Part shown: in pieces, positions 28,718 to 37,187 of the stretch
Layout of the letters: every line of letters begins with the position of its first letter
Position numbering within the stretch: the first letter of the stretch is position 1
NCBI RefSeq assembly: GCF_024972775.1
Contig: NZ_CP092282.1
Location: forward strand, 1,605,001-1,669,000
Source: Dehalobacter sp. DCM
GTDB lineage: Bacteria; Bacillota; Desulfitobacteriia; Desulfitobacteriales; Syntrophobotulaceae
DNA: 64,000 bases
Direction: 5' to 3'
Notes under the pieces: model-generated
Seen by the model: only the letters and a program-made list of their open reading frames with translations
Told to the model about the DNA's origin: nothing
Databases searched by the model: none
Program-made: the position numbers and the translations under genes

Positions 28718-29230
28718 ATGGGCGCCTTTGAAGTTGCCAATACTGAATCGAACTATTTAAATTATAGTACCGGCTTGCTGGTTTCAATACTGCTTCGTTA
28801 CCCTGAAATTGTGACGATCAGTTGTAACTATGAACAGCAGACGATGGTACTCAAGTTTCTAGCGACCACAGGATTTGATTTTACAGCCATCAAAACAAAG
28901 CTTTATCAAGCGTTGGAGATGTTCCATAAAATTGAAGGACGTCAGATGAAACGCTGCGATATGGAGATATTTGAGCAGGAGATGGACTTAATTGTCATCA
29001 GCAGGGACTTAAGCAGTATTACTCAAAGTGAAATCAGCCTCATCGTTGAAATGATGAAGGATGAACTGGCAAACAAGCTGATTGCGGATGATGCTAATTT
29101 ACCTGATGAAGAAATCCTGCTGCAGGACGAAGTAATCAGCCATATGATAACCGCGATCCGCGCTAATGGTACGGAAAAAAGCTTAACCGCTTTGCGTGAA
29201 GAAGGCAGAGTCCTTGTATTTAATGGTTAG
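28718..29230 (+). CDS. Conserved hypothetical protein between rny and ymdB
   Basis: A 170-aa soluble protein with AGGAAAGGATT before the ATG. It mixes alpha and beta segments (VTISCNYEQQTMVLKF; MDLIVISRDLSSI) and an acidic C-terminal helix. No motif is recognised. It ends 9 nt before ymdB, so it belongs to the same transcript as this RNA-decay and sporulation-linked pair. A regulatory partner of that pair is conceivable but unproven. Confidence 0.75.
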   Translation: MGAFEVANTESNYLNYSTGLLVSILLRYPEIVTISCNYEQQTMVLKFLATTGFDFTAIKTKLYQALEMFHKIEGRQMKRCDMEIFEQEMDLIVISRDLSSITQSEISLIVEMMKDELANKLIADDANLPDEEILLQDEVISHMITAIRANGTEKSLTALREEGRVLVFNG

Positions 29231-29239
29231 GGGATCACT

Positions 29240-30049
29240 ATGAAAATTCTTTTTATTGCTGATATTGTCGGCAGACCGGGACGAGAAGCCGTTGCTGCAT
29301 TTTTACCGGAACTTCGGAAAACCTATCAACTGGATCTGGTTATCGCTAATGCGGAGAATGCGTCGCACGGGAGAGGTCTGACCAGAGATACAGCGACGGA
29401 GCTCTATGATTACGGAGTTAATTTCCTGACCATGGGAAACCATGTCTGGGATCAAAAGGATATCGTCAAATTTATCGATAATGAAAATAAGTTAATTCGT
29501 CCTGCCAATTATCCGAGAGGGGTACCTGGCAAAGGGTATGGTTTTGTGTCGCTCAATGGAATAAAAACAGGCATCATCAATTTATCCGGACGCATATTCC
29601 TGCAGCCCTTGGACAATCCATTCACCATGATCATCCCGCTGATTAACGCCATGGCCCAAGAAACGCCGATCATTATTGTCGACTTTCATGCTGAAGCGAC
29701 ATCAGAAAAAGTAGCTCTTGGCTGGTTCTTAAACGGGAAGGTCAGCGCGGTTATCGGGACGCATACCCATATCCAAACAGCGGATGCCCGCGTCTTAAAC
29801 CAGGGTACTGCGTATATCACCGATGCCGGTATGACAGGACCCCGCGATTCTGTTCTTGGCGTAAAGAAGGAAATCATTATTAATAACTTTCTGACTCAGA
29901 TGCCGGCGCGGTTTGAGGTTGCCGACGGAGTGCATCAGCTGAACGGGGTCGTTCTGGATATTGATGAGAAGACAGGAAAAGCACGAAGTATCCAGCCTAT
30001 CCAAAGAGATAACGGGGAGACAGAGGGACGTAGACCTTTGTCTCCTTAG
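29240..30049 (+). CDS. ymdB: YmdB-type metallophosphoesterase
   Basis: A 269-aa protein of the TIGR00282 family. Metal-binding motifs are DIVGRPGR at the N-terminus, NAENASHGRG, GNHVWD, DFHAE and GTHTHIQTAD. In Bacillus YmdB hydrolyses cyclic nucleotides and affects biofilm and sporulation decisions. Normal family members end shortly after the PI-x-R segment; here the last residues (GETEGRRPLSP) and the stop are encoded by the left arm of the dispersed palindrome at 30014-30085. The tail is thus a recent, repeat-derived replacement of the original C-terminus. Confidence 0.9.
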   Translation: MKILFIADIVGRPGREAVAAFLPELRKTYQLDLVIANAENASHGRGLTRDTATELYDYGVNFLTMGNHVWDQKDIVKFIDNENKLIRPANYPRGVPGKGYGFVSLNGIKTGIINLSGRIFLQPLDNPFTMIIPLINAMAQETPIIIVDFHAEATSEKVALGWFLNGKVSAVIGTHTHIQTADARVLNQGTAYITDAGMTGPRDSVLGVKKEIIINNFLTQMPARFEVADGVHQLNGVVLDIDEKTGKARSIQPIQRDNGETEGRRPLSP

Positions 30050-30085
30050 TTAAGGGGACAAAGGTCTACGTCCCTCTGTCTCCCC
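30014..30085. repeat. Dispersed GGGGAC-type palindrome, complete copy
   Basis: Two 32-bp arms (30014-30045 and 30054-30085) are complementary except for one position, with an 8-bp spacer. The arms contain GACGTAGACCTTTGTCTCC and its complement. The right arm matches 14059-14090 exactly. The element overlaps the 3' end of ymdB and may also act as its transcription terminator. Confidence 0.9.
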
Positions 30086-30248
30086 TGTCCAATTTCTCCC
30101 AGATATGAAAATGACGGATATATATGCGTTTATAGGATTAATAGCTTTTGCACAGCGCAAATAAACAAATCAGAACGTATGGGATAGTATATTGTCGAAA
30201 AGCGTTTATTTTTGAGATACGAAAAAACCAAGGGCGGTGCTTCCTGAA

Positions 30249-30275
30249 AGAGGATTTTTTTCAATTTACTAGAAT
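30249..30275 (+). promoter_or_regulatory. Candidate sigma-H promoter of spoVS
   Basis: AGGATTT (30251-30257), a 13-bp gap and AGAAT (30271-30275) fit the sigma-H pattern. In Bacillus subtilis spoVS is transcribed by sigma-H, which supports the reading. The start codon is about 50 nt downstream. Confidence 0.6.
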
Positions 30276-30327
30276 ATATTTACAGTGTGGAAATACATGT
30301 AAAAGGGTCTAGTGGGAGGTACATAGA

Positions 30328-30588
30328 ATGGATGTATTAAAAGTCTCAGCAAAATCCAGTCCAAATTCTGTAGCCGGTGCCTTAGCCGGTGTACTCAGAG
30401 AAAAAGGAGGAGCTGAATTGCAGGCGATCGGTGCCGGTGCATTAAACCAGGCAGTGAAAGCAGTTGCAATAGCCAGAGGCTTCGTCGCGCCAAGCGGACT
30501 TGATCTCGTTTGTATTCCGGCATTTACGGATATACAGATTGAAGGCGAGGAAAGAACAGCCATTAAGTTAATTGTGGAGCCAAGATAA
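30328..30588 (+). CDS. spoVS: Stage V sporulation protein S
   Basis: An 86-aa protein with the family signature (LKVSAKSSPNSVAGALAG, GAGALNQAVKAVAIARG). SpoVS is a small Alba-like protein required for later sporulation stages. The gene has GGGAGG before its ATG, its own sigma-H-like promoter and its own terminator. It marks the organism as belonging to a spore-forming lineage. Confidence 0.97.
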   Translation: MDVLKVSAKSSPNSVAGALAGVLREKGGAELQAIGAGALNQAVKAVAIARGFVAPSGLDLVCIPAFTDIQIEGEERTAIKLIVEPR

Positions 30589-30622
30589 TGGCACAGTGAA
30601 CATCCGCATAAACCAAATATAA

Positions 30623-30653
30623 GGACTTGTCGATTAACGGCAAGTTCTTTTTA
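30623..30653 (+). terminator. Terminator after spoVS
   Basis: GGACTTG..CG pairs with CGGCAAGTTC across a short AT loop, followed by TTTTT. Confidence 0.75.
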
Positions 30654-30735
30654 GTTAAGTATGTGTGATATTACAGGTCGCTGGAAAATCATGCTATAAT
30701 GATACTTAGTAATATAATAATTTAAGGAGTCAATC

Positions 30736-31689
30736 ATGGCTGATTTATGGATAGCAGACGGACATTGTGACAGTATCGGGGATTATCTTGCCAGGAAAAG
30801 AGATTTAAGGGAGCCGTCGTCTTTCGGTCACTGGGACTTGACAAGGGCACAGGATGCACGTCTTGGACTCCAGTTTCTCGCTTTATATATTGAAAGCGAA
30901 TATAAGCCTTTCCAGGCAGCCTGGCGAGGTCTTGAATTGCTGCAAGCCGCGCTGGAATTTATCGATAAGAATCACAGTGATGTTTTTCTTGTGAAATCTA
31001 AAAACGATATCCTAAAATTAGGCCAATCCGACGCCATCGGTCTACTGATCAATGTGGAAGGCGGAGAAATCATCGGCGAAAGTCTGTTTATGCTGGACCT
31101 GATTTTCAGACTCGGTGTCCGGAGCATTGGACTGACCTGGAATGAACGCAATGCTATCGCCAACGGTGTGGGCGAAGGGCCTGACAGCGGTGGTTTATCG
31201 CAATTCGGTTTTAAAGTTATTGAAAAAATGAACGAACTTGGGATGATTATTGATGTTTCGCATGTCAATGCAGCCGGATTTTGGGATGTGATTCATCATT
31301 CCAGAACACCTATCATCGCTTCACATTCCTGTGCCGCGGCACTGTGTGGACATCGCAGAAACCTTACGGATGATCAGCTGCGTGCGCTTGCTGCAAACAA
31401 AGGACTTGTCGGCATCAATTTCTGTCAGGATTTCCTCTGCGATAACGGACAGGCCGATATAAACGATGTGGTCAGACATATCTGTCATATCGCCGAGGTT
31501 GCGGGAGTAGACAGTGTGGGTTTCGGATCGGACTTTGATGGGATCGAGTCCACACCTGCCAGGCTGGAGCATGTTGGGAAATACCCATACCTTGTAGAAA
31601 AACTGAGCCGCGCCGGTTTTAACCGCAGCGAATTGGAAAAAATATGTTATAGCAACTATGTTCGGTTTTTGTCTGCTGTTATAAAATGA
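30736..31689 (+). CDS. Membrane dipeptidase-like protein (peptidase M19)
   Basis: A 317-aa zinc dipeptidase-family protein. The metal-binding pieces are DGHCDS (usually DGHNDT) near residue 8, the bridging Glu in NVEGGE, SHSCAAALCGHRRNL, and GFGSDFDGI. The family hydrolyses dipeptides, including some with D-residues. The start follows AAGGAG, and TATAAT at 30695-30700 is probably its -10 box. The product is cytosolic by sequence, without a signal peptide. The N-to-C change in DGHCDS is at a non-ligand position. Confidence 0.9.
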   Translation: MADLWIADGHCDSIGDYLARKRDLREPSSFGHWDLTRAQDARLGLQFLALYIESEYKPFQAAWRGLELLQAALEFIDKNHSDVFLVKSKNDILKLGQSDAIGLLINVEGGEIIGESLFMLDLIFRLGVRSIGLTWNERNAIANGVGEGPDSGGLSQFGFKVIEKMNELGMIIDVSHVNAAGFWDVIHHSRTPIIASHSCAAALCGHRRNLTDDQLRALAANKGLVGINFCQDFLCDNGQADINDVVRHICHIAEVAGVDSVGFGSDFDGIESTPARLEHVGKYPYLVEKLSRAGFNRSELEKICYSNYVRFLSAVIK

Positions 31690-31750
31690 GGGCAAACCGG
31701 ATCAGAATAAAGATCACTAAGGGCGATTATCAATAGTTAAGAGGACGAGT

Positions 31751-32605
31751 ATGATACATACGGCAAAATATGAGGCGGATCTGCACTGTCACACGACAGA
31801 ATCGGACGGTGTCTGCACTCCAGCTCAAGTTGTTAGACAGGCATGGGAAGTCGGGCTTAAAGCAGTAGCGATAACTGACCACGATACCATTAGTGGGTGG
31901 TCGGAAGCCGAGAAAGCCGGCAAACAATATCATATAACAGTGCTTAAAGGGATTGAGATCAATACGGATTGGGAAGGCAGAGAGGTTCATATCCTGGGCT
32001 ACGCTCTTAATGCGAACGACGATAACCTTGCCACTCGTTTGTCAGAATTACGCGAGAAGCGCGTCCAGCGCATCAAGAAGATGATTGGCAAACTATCACA
32101 ATGCGGTGTGGATATTGCGTTTGAAGATGTGCTGAAACATGCTGAAGGTGATTCCATAGGGCGTCCACATATCGCACAGGCTTTGATTGAGAAGAAAGTT
32201 GTCGATAACGTTCATATAGCGTTCGATAAATATCTAAAGATAGGCCGCCCGGCCTATGTGCCGAGAAATAAGCTAGACCCAGCCGAAGCCATCCGGATCA
32301 TTCGCGATGCAGGCGGGGTTGCTGTTGTTGCTCATCCGGGATCCTTCTGCACGGCTCAGGAAATATCTCAATGGGTGAAAGTTGGCTTGCAGGGAATCGA
32401 AGTATTTCACCCCGAAAATTCAGCGGATGATCGTTGGCGCTTAACGAAAATTGCTAAGCAAAACGGATTGATCATCACCGGTGGATCGGATTATCACGGG
32501 CACTCTGTCAAACCGGGGATCAACCTCGGCGACTGGGGTGTGGGGATGAATGTTATTAAAGAGATCGAACAACGCTCATCCATCTTTTTTCAACAAAAGG
32601 ATTAA
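31751..32605 (+). CDS. PHP-domain phosphoesterase (RNase AM/YciV-like)
   Basis: A 284-aa protein with all PHP metal motifs: DLHCHTTESDG, ITDHDTISGW, KGIEINT, GRPHIAQAL, VVAHPGS and GGSDYHG. Family members remove phosphate from 3',5'-bisphosphorylated nucleotides or trim RNA 5' ends. The ATG follows AGGACGAG. It is 60 nt after the dipeptidase and probably co-transcribed. Confidence 0.9.
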   Translation: MIHTAKYEADLHCHTTESDGVCTPAQVVRQAWEVGLKAVAITDHDTISGWSEAEKAGKQYHITVLKGIEINTDWEGREVHILGYALNANDDNLATRLSELREKRVQRIKKMIGKLSQCGVDIAFEDVLKHAEGDSIGRPHIAQALIEKKVVDNVHIAFDKYLKIGRPAYVPRNKLDPAEAIRIIRDAGGVAVVAHPGSFCTAQEISQWVKVGLQGIEVFHPENSADDRWRLTKIAKQNGLIITGGSDYHGHSVKPGINLGDWGVGMNVIKEIEQRSSIFFQQKD

Positions 32606-32633
32606 AATTTAACTTCCATGTATAGAATATTAC

Positions 32634-32796
32634 TAGTACTTTGTAACACCTAAAACTTGCATTACTCGGCGAGGAAAATTTTCGTATGACAAGGCGAAGG
32701 ATTGAGTAATACTGGCTGTATTACGAATGACGACAACGCAGTCAGACGGAAATTTAATCGACGATAATGTAAGGAATTAGATGTTACAGAGTACAA
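32634..32796. repeat. Imperfect palindrome of about 160 bp
   Basis: Arms AGTACTTTGTAACACCTAA near 32636 and TTAGATGTTACAGAGTACA near 32776 are imperfect inverted repeats. Inner segments also match (CTTGCATTACTCGGCGAGG with CCTTACATTATCGTCGATT on the other strand). The centre is GTAATA-CTGGCTG-TATTAC (32706-32724). The whole unit could fold into one long hairpin, as a MITE or a structured RNA would. The gap 32606-32864 holds nothing else. Confidence 0.6.
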
Positions 32797-32864
32797 GCTG
32801 AAGATACGAATATCGAATTTATCGTTGAAGCAGCAGGGGTATTCTATGACTGGGAGATGAAAAC

Positions 32865-33119
32865 ATGAATCCAAATGATGAAGTTGTTCTTTTAAATAAA
32901 CGAATCATGGAACTGGAAAAGCAGCTTGATAATCTGCGATTAAGCCGGAGGGTTCTCATGGATCTTCTGGAACAACTCGAAAAAGATAAGAAGATACTTA
33001 ATCAAAAACTCGAACAAAAAACAAAACAGCTGCAGCGATATCGTAAGCACGGCAATGGAAAACAGAATGGTATACAGGAGTTTGAATTATTGGAGTTTAA
33101 GAACTACATGCGAGAATAA
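32865..33119 (+). CDS. Small coiled-coil protein, function unknown
   Basis: An 84-aa protein with GGGAGATG before the ATG. Residues 5-60 are one continuous leucine-rich coiled coil (LNKRIMELEKQLDNLRL...LLEQLEKDKK); the tail is basic, then acidic. No family is recognised. It may be a small scaffold or cell-envelope partner. Confidence 0.6.
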   Translation: MNPNDEVVLLNKRIMELEKQLDNLRLSRRVLMDLLEQLEKDKKILNQKLEQKTKQLQRYRKHGNGKQNGIQEFELLEFKNYMRE

Positions 33120-33122
33120 GCC

Positions 33123-33644
33123 CTAATTCCGGTTATCCGCCATATAAAGTATTTTTTCCTTCGGCGAGGTCGGCGCATGATGGTTGAGGATGAACGTTTG
33201 GATATCCGGATTAACGCCGGCTTTAAACGCCAACCGTTTTCCCCAGACGGGGTGCTGCTGATAAATGATTAGGGTTTTAGTCAAAAGGGATCGCTGAGCA
33301 AGGATCTCTTTTTTAATATTCGCCGGAAAATGTCCAAAAAGGACAATAAAAATACGCTGCCACAGATGCAAAGCGATCAGCGCTTTTCCGCAGTCGTGAA
33401 GTAAAGCCGCATGAAGAAGATTTTGATAATCCTTAGATCCGTAAGTCATCTCGATAAATCGCTTTTGGTTTTGAATGTCATAGGCGACATCCAAAGCATG
33501 TCGCTGATCAGTCAAGGTTTGTCGTGTAAACAAGGTAGCCTCAGCCTCGGATAATTCGCGATATATCCAGGTGTACTCACTGTCACGAACACTTGGCCAT
33601 AGTGCATTAAGAAATTGCTTTATCCGATATAACAGTGCGACCAC
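33123..33644 (-). CDS. HD-domain protein (HDIG type)
   Basis: A 173-aa protein starting at GTG. It contains QRHALDVAY, LLHAALLHDCGKA (the HD pair with DCGK in place of DIGK), QQHPVWGKRL and LNHHAPTSPKEKIL, consistent with a metal-dependent phosphohydrolase. No sensor or other domain is attached, and the substrate is unknown. It converges on the small coiled-coil gene. Confidence 0.8.
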   Translation of the reverse strand: MVALLYRIKQFLNALWPSVRDSEYTWIYRELSEAEATLFTRQTLTDQRHALDVAYDIQNQKRFIEMTYGSKDYQNLLHAALLHDCGKALIALHLWQRIFIVLFGHFPANIKKEILAQRSLLTKTLIIYQQHPVWGKRLAFKAGVNPDIQTFILNHHAPTSPKEKILYMADNRN

Positions 33645-33817
33645 TCTCTTTCCGCTGTCGTGTACATCTTCAATGCGTACCCGATTCCGTTATGTTACAA
33701 TACAATACTATTATACTATTTTAAATTAATACTTCCTTATTTGCTACTCGTCTTTGACAATATCTGTTATACTGGGAAAAGTATCGATGCTCTGGCTATA
33801 CTTTGGGGGGAAATCAG

Positions 33818-34471
33818 ATGCGCAAAAAATTAGAGTCACAACTCGCGGAATTGAAGAATAAAATTGTGGAAATGAGCCGATTAGTTCAAACGGCACTGGA
33901 ACTATCGATGGAAAGCTTAAAAACACGGGATATGACATTGGCAGAAAAGGTGATGAAGAATGATGCGGTTATCAATGACGCGGAACATGATATAGAGCAG
34001 TTCTGCACGCATTTGGTAGCGACACAGCAGCCATTTGCCGCCGATCTCAGGATCATCATCGGCAGTTACCGGATCATATCCTATTTAGAAAGAATGGGGG
34101 ACTTGGCAGTTGATATTGCCAAAGTTTCCTTGCGGATAGGTTCGGTACCGCTGATCAAACCGCTGATTGATATGCCGAAGATGGCTGAAGCAGCTATTAG
34201 AATGCTGCATACGGCGGTTGAGGCGTTTATCAACACGGATATCGCGAAAGCGCGGTCTTTAGCGGAAGCGGATCATGAAATTGACGCTTATTATAAACGT
34301 ATCCTCAACGAGCTGGATGAAATGACGGCAAAAGATTCTTCGATGTCGGCTCAAGCAATGCAGCTCTTACTTGCAACACGTTATATCGAAAGGATCGGTG
34401 ATTATTGCACGAATATCGGAGAGGAAGTCGTGTATATGGAGCTTGGGATTCGTGAGGACTTAAACCGCTGA
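33818..34471 (+). CDS. phoU: Phosphate-signalling protein PhoU
   Basis: A 217-aa all-helical protein made of two PhoU repeats, with metal-binding E/D-xxx-D motifs (VINDAEHDIEQFC; SYRIISYLERMGDLA; EADHEIDAYY; ATRYIERIGDYCTNIGEEV). The start at 33818 follows a G6 ribosome site. PhoU normally works with the Pst transporter and PhoR; no pst genes are nearby, so it is a stand-alone copy. Confidence 0.93.
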   Translation: MRKKLESQLAELKNKIVEMSRLVQTALELSMESLKTRDMTLAEKVMKNDAVINDAEHDIEQFCTHLVATQQPFAADLRIIIGSYRIISYLERMGDLAVDIAKVSLRIGSVPLIKPLIDMPKMAEAAIRMLHTAVEAFINTDIAKARSLAEADHEIDAYYKRILNELDEMTAKDSSMSAQAMQLLLATRYIERIGDYCTNIGEEVVYMELGIREDLNR

Positions 34472-34549
34472 TTTTTATTTTTTTTTGGTATTTCCTCTCC
34501 CTGTCAAGCGTATTAATTACAAAAACAGCTTGTAAGGGGAGGATTTGTA

Positions 34550-35767
34550 TTGAAAACACTATGGAAGAAGGTATGGGATGCTCATCCAAGCATCTTTGCT
34601 GTATCCGGGTTAGAGGAATGCACGGATGAAACACGAAAAGGCTGGCACCTTCCCGCACAGTTTGCATACTTCAGCGGCGGAGATATTAATCTGCGTATAG
34701 GCATTATTGCAGCTGAAGACAAATATAAAGACGAAGACTTCCTTTTAGGAGGCATCCAGTGGGGTGCCCATATCGGGAATGGAACCCGGACGGTTATCTA
34801 TTTTGTTGCTGCTGACTTTTCACCGGTGTTTGTTAAAGCCATCAATCAAATCGGAGGAATGTTGGTAGCCAAAGCCGTGTTTTGGAAGGCCAGACTTACG
34901 CCAAGCCTTTATGCGGTTACAGATAAGGATTATTATAAGGCATCTTTTCATGCCGATATCGGTGAACCCCGGTGCGGATTGGATTATTGGCATCGCGAGC
35001 TCAATGCAGTGGCTTGGAATCATCTGCGGATCATCAATGACTTTTTCGACGGTTTGACCCGCAGAAGAGTAAGAACCGTCTACGAGAAAAATAAAATCGT
35101 CTATTGTTGGGGAAATATAGAGATAGCCGAAGTCAAAAAGAAAGGGAATAAATTTGACCTCGCAACAAAAGTTAAATGGACACGCAACAAAAACATTGCT
35201 TCGAAATTTTCCAAGTTAGGTTGGGTGGATGTATCCGGTAATATCAATGATGAATTTTGCCGCAGCATCACAGGGATTCTGGAACTTCTTGAAAATATGG
35301 AGATCAACGGCAGCCTTGATACGCGGGATTTGTTTGACCTCAAAGTCATCAATGATAAGGAAGCTATTCCCAGATATTTTGGTAGATATCTGGATTCCCC
35401 ATGGCTTCCCCGGGATAGAAATGATATGATAGACATGAATCATTTGTATTTTTTTCAGGACGGCGAGGTGCTTTCGATGCTGAAGCCCGTACTGGAAAAA
35501 CCCTTCCACATGGCCGCATATGCGCTTCTTGCCTTTTCTGCTTTCGAAAGCAGTATCAAGGATAACAAGACCGTGAATGGTATCGTTCGGGTCTGGAATG
35601 AAAAGATTTTTTTTCTCTGTGAACAGTCATATCTTGAAGAGCTTCTGCTGTTCCAATCCTGGCTGAAACAACCTGAGAAATTTCCGATTTATATTCTGCC
35701 AAAAGAATGGAAAACAGAAGGTTTTAAGGGATTAAAGGAGTTAAGCGCAAATGCGTTTGTTTATTAG
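34550..35767 (+). CDS. Conserved hypothetical protein, 405 aa
   Basis: A soluble protein beginning at TTG 34550 after AAGGGGAGG. It has no signal peptide, no membrane segment and no catalytic motif I recognise. Two alpha/beta halves can be seen: about 1-170, with HLPAQFAYFSGGDINLRIG and ADIGEPRCGLDYWHREL, and about 240-400, with HLYFFQDGEVLSM. The region around 165-180 is basic (GLTRRRVRTVYEK). Its end overlaps the thpR remnant at 35751, so those two were once one operon. Confidence 0.7.
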   Translation: MKTLWKKVWDAHPSIFAVSGLEECTDETRKGWHLPAQFAYFSGGDINLRIGIIAAEDKYKDEDFLLGGIQWGAHIGNGTRTVIYFVAADFSPVFVKAINQIGGMLVAKAVFWKARLTPSLYAVTDKDYYKASFHADIGEPRCGLDYWHRELNAVAWNHLRIINDFFDGLTRRRVRTVYEKNKIVYCWGNIEIAEVKKKGNKFDLATKVKWTRNKNIASKFSKLGWVDVSGNINDEFCRSITGILELLENMEINGSLDTRDLFDLKVINDKEAIPRYFGRYLDSPWLPRDRNDMIDMNHLYFFQDGEVLSMLKPVLEKPFHMAAYALLAFSAFESSIKDNKTVNGIVRVWNEKIFFLCEQSYLEELLLFQSWLKQPEKFPIYILPKEWKTEGFKGLKELSANAFVY

Positions 35768-35852
35768 CTTGAATTTTAAGGAACAAACTCTTCGCCATTT
35801 CGAGAGCTGGCAGCGTTTGCTTCAAGAAAAGGGTGTTAAAGGCTATAAATAA
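35751..35852 (+). pseudogene. Truncated RNA 2',3'-cyclic phosphodiesterase (thpR/ligT)
   Basis: A 33-codon frame behind AAAGGAG begins MRLFISLNF and includes ESWQRLLQEKGVKGYK. This matches the first 35 residues of the 2H phosphoesterase ThpR, which is about 180 aa long. It then stops; neither HxTxxF catalytic motif is present. It is a non-functional stump or, less likely, a small protein. Confidence 0.6.
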
Positions 35853-35876
35853 TTTTCAAAAAGCAGAGGAGTAGAG

Positions 35877-36341
35877 ATGATTACGTATCGCAGAGCAAAA
35901 TTAAGTGATGTTGAGGATATCCTTAGTCTGATCAATTACTATGCAGAACAGGGTATCATGCTTCCCCGTACCCGGAGCACACTGTACGAGGGGATCCGGG
36001 AAGTCATTGTCGCTGTGGACGGCGACAGCGACAGAGTGGTAGGGACAGGCTCTTTACATATTATTTGGGATGATCTGGCTGAGATCAGGACATTAGCTGT
36101 TGATGAGAATTACAGAGGGCAAGGGATCGGGCGCAAGATAATCGATCTTCTGCTTGACGAAGCGCGGGAGCTTCATTGTCCTAAGGTGTTTACGTTAACG
36201 TATCAAGTGGAATTCTTTAAACATATGGGTTTCACACTGACCGACAAGAATGCGATGCCCCACAAGGTCTGGCGCGATTGTATCAATTGCGTCAAGTTCC
36301 CGAACTGCGACGAGAATGCGATGATTTTATATTTAGACTAA
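35877..36341 (+). CDS. GNAT N-acetyltransferase, ArgA-like
   Basis: A 154-aa GNAT protein with the acetyl-CoA pyrophosphate loop in YRGQGIGRKI and a downstream VEFFKHMGFTL segment. The C-terminal WRDCINCVKFPNCDE, with three cysteines, is typical of the short amino-acid acetyltransferases annotated as glutamate N-acetyltransferase in clostridia. It would start arginine biosynthesis. Start ATG follows AGAGGAG. The substrate call is by resemblance only. Confidence 0.8.
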   Translation: MITYRRAKLSDVEDILSLINYYAEQGIMLPRTRSTLYEGIREVIVAVDGDSDRVVGTGSLHIIWDDLAEIRTLAVDENYRGQGIGRKIIDLLLDEARELHCPKVFTLTYQVEFFKHMGFTLTDKNAMPHKVWRDCINCVKFPNCDENAMILYLD

Positions 36342-36367
36342 GATCATTTAGGAAGAGGTAGGTTAGT

Positions 36368-36835
36368 ATGTCTGACTATGATAAAAATACAAAGACAGTA
36401 AAAATTTACACCGACGGAGCGTGTTCCGGCAATCCGGGACCGGGTGGTTGGGGAGCCATACTCAAATATGGGGAAAATACGCGTGAATTGAACGGGTTTG
36501 AAGCGAATACGACGAACCAGCGTATGGAGTTGACTGCGGCTGTCCAGGCTTTATCAGCGCTCAAGGAGCCCTGCCGGGCAGAACTGCACAGTGACAGCGC
36601 TTATTTGATCAATGCGTTTGAACAGAAATGGCTGGTCAACTGGCAAAGAAACGGCTGGCTTAATTCCCAGAAAAAGCCGGTAGAGAATAAAGACCTATGG
36701 GTTTCGTTGCTTGAATTAGCCAAGATACATCATGTCACTTGGATTAAGGTTAAAGGGCATGCCGGTCATCCGGAGAATGAAAGATGTGACGAACTGGCGA
36801 GAAGGGCTATCAGCGAAGCACGGGCAAAGAATTAA
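36368..36835 (+). CDS. rnhA: Ribonuclease HI
   Basis: A 155-aa enzyme that cuts RNA in RNA-DNA hybrids. The catalytic acidic residues are in YTDGACSGNPGPGGWG, MELTAAV, LHSDSAYLINAF and GHAGHPENERCDELAR. Length matches the bacterial standard. It lies 26 nt after the acetyltransferase gene, probably in the same transcript. Confidence 0.95.
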   Translation: MSDYDKNTKTVKIYTDGACSGNPGPGGWGAILKYGENTRELNGFEANTTNQRMELTAAVQALSALKEPCRAELHSDSAYLINAFEQKWLVNWQRNGWLNSQKKPVENKDLWVSLLELAKIHHVTWIKVKGHAGHPENERCDELARRAISEARAKN

Positions 36836-36931
36836 TTTTTGAATCGTCAATTAATCTGCGGCTCGAAGACAATTGTATTCCCTGAGTATAAAATATTTTT
36901 GATAATTACTATTATTTAAGCAAATTTTGGC

Positions 36932-36959
36932 TTGTTTTTGCAATTAATTTCGATATAAT
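36932..36959 (+). promoter_or_regulatory. Candidate promoter upstream of the malyl-CoA cluster
   Basis: TTGTTT (36932-36937), a 16-bp gap and TATAAT (36954-36959). Transcription would begin near 36966, leaving a leader of about 220 nt before the ligase gene, interrupted by the terminator at 37055. Confidence 0.5.
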
Positions 36960-37054
36960 AGTCATAAGGTATTTTATAGTGATTTTTTGCACAAAAACTG
37001 CATATAGCGATCATGATAAAATCCTCCGGCATCGTTTATTAATTCAATATGATT

Positions 37055-37086
37055 AAAGGAATAAACAACACTATTCCTTTTTTTTA
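37055..37086 (+). terminator. Terminator inside the leader of the malyl-CoA cluster
   Basis: AAAGGAATA (37055-37063) and TATTCCTTT (37072-37080) form a 9-bp stem followed by a run of eight T. With the promoter at 36932 it delimits a transcript of about 120 nt: either an attenuated leader or a small RNA. Nothing else is seen between rnhA and 37188 apart from the repeat at 37083. Confidence 0.7.
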
Positions 37087-37112
37087 AGTCTTGGCGTAAG
37101 CCAAGTTTTATT
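37083..37112 (+). repeat. Dispersed CTTGGC hairpin, second copy
   Basis: AAGTCTTGGCGTAAGCCAAG followed by TTTTATTT repeats the pattern at 26834-26860. The CTTGGC/GCCAAG stem has a four-base loop and a T-rich tail. Confidence 0.45.
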
Positions 37113-37187
37113 TGGATATTCTAAAAGTATTTTCTAACACGCGGGTGTTGTATCAAATAATTCTTAGAGATGTGGAAGGGATAACGG

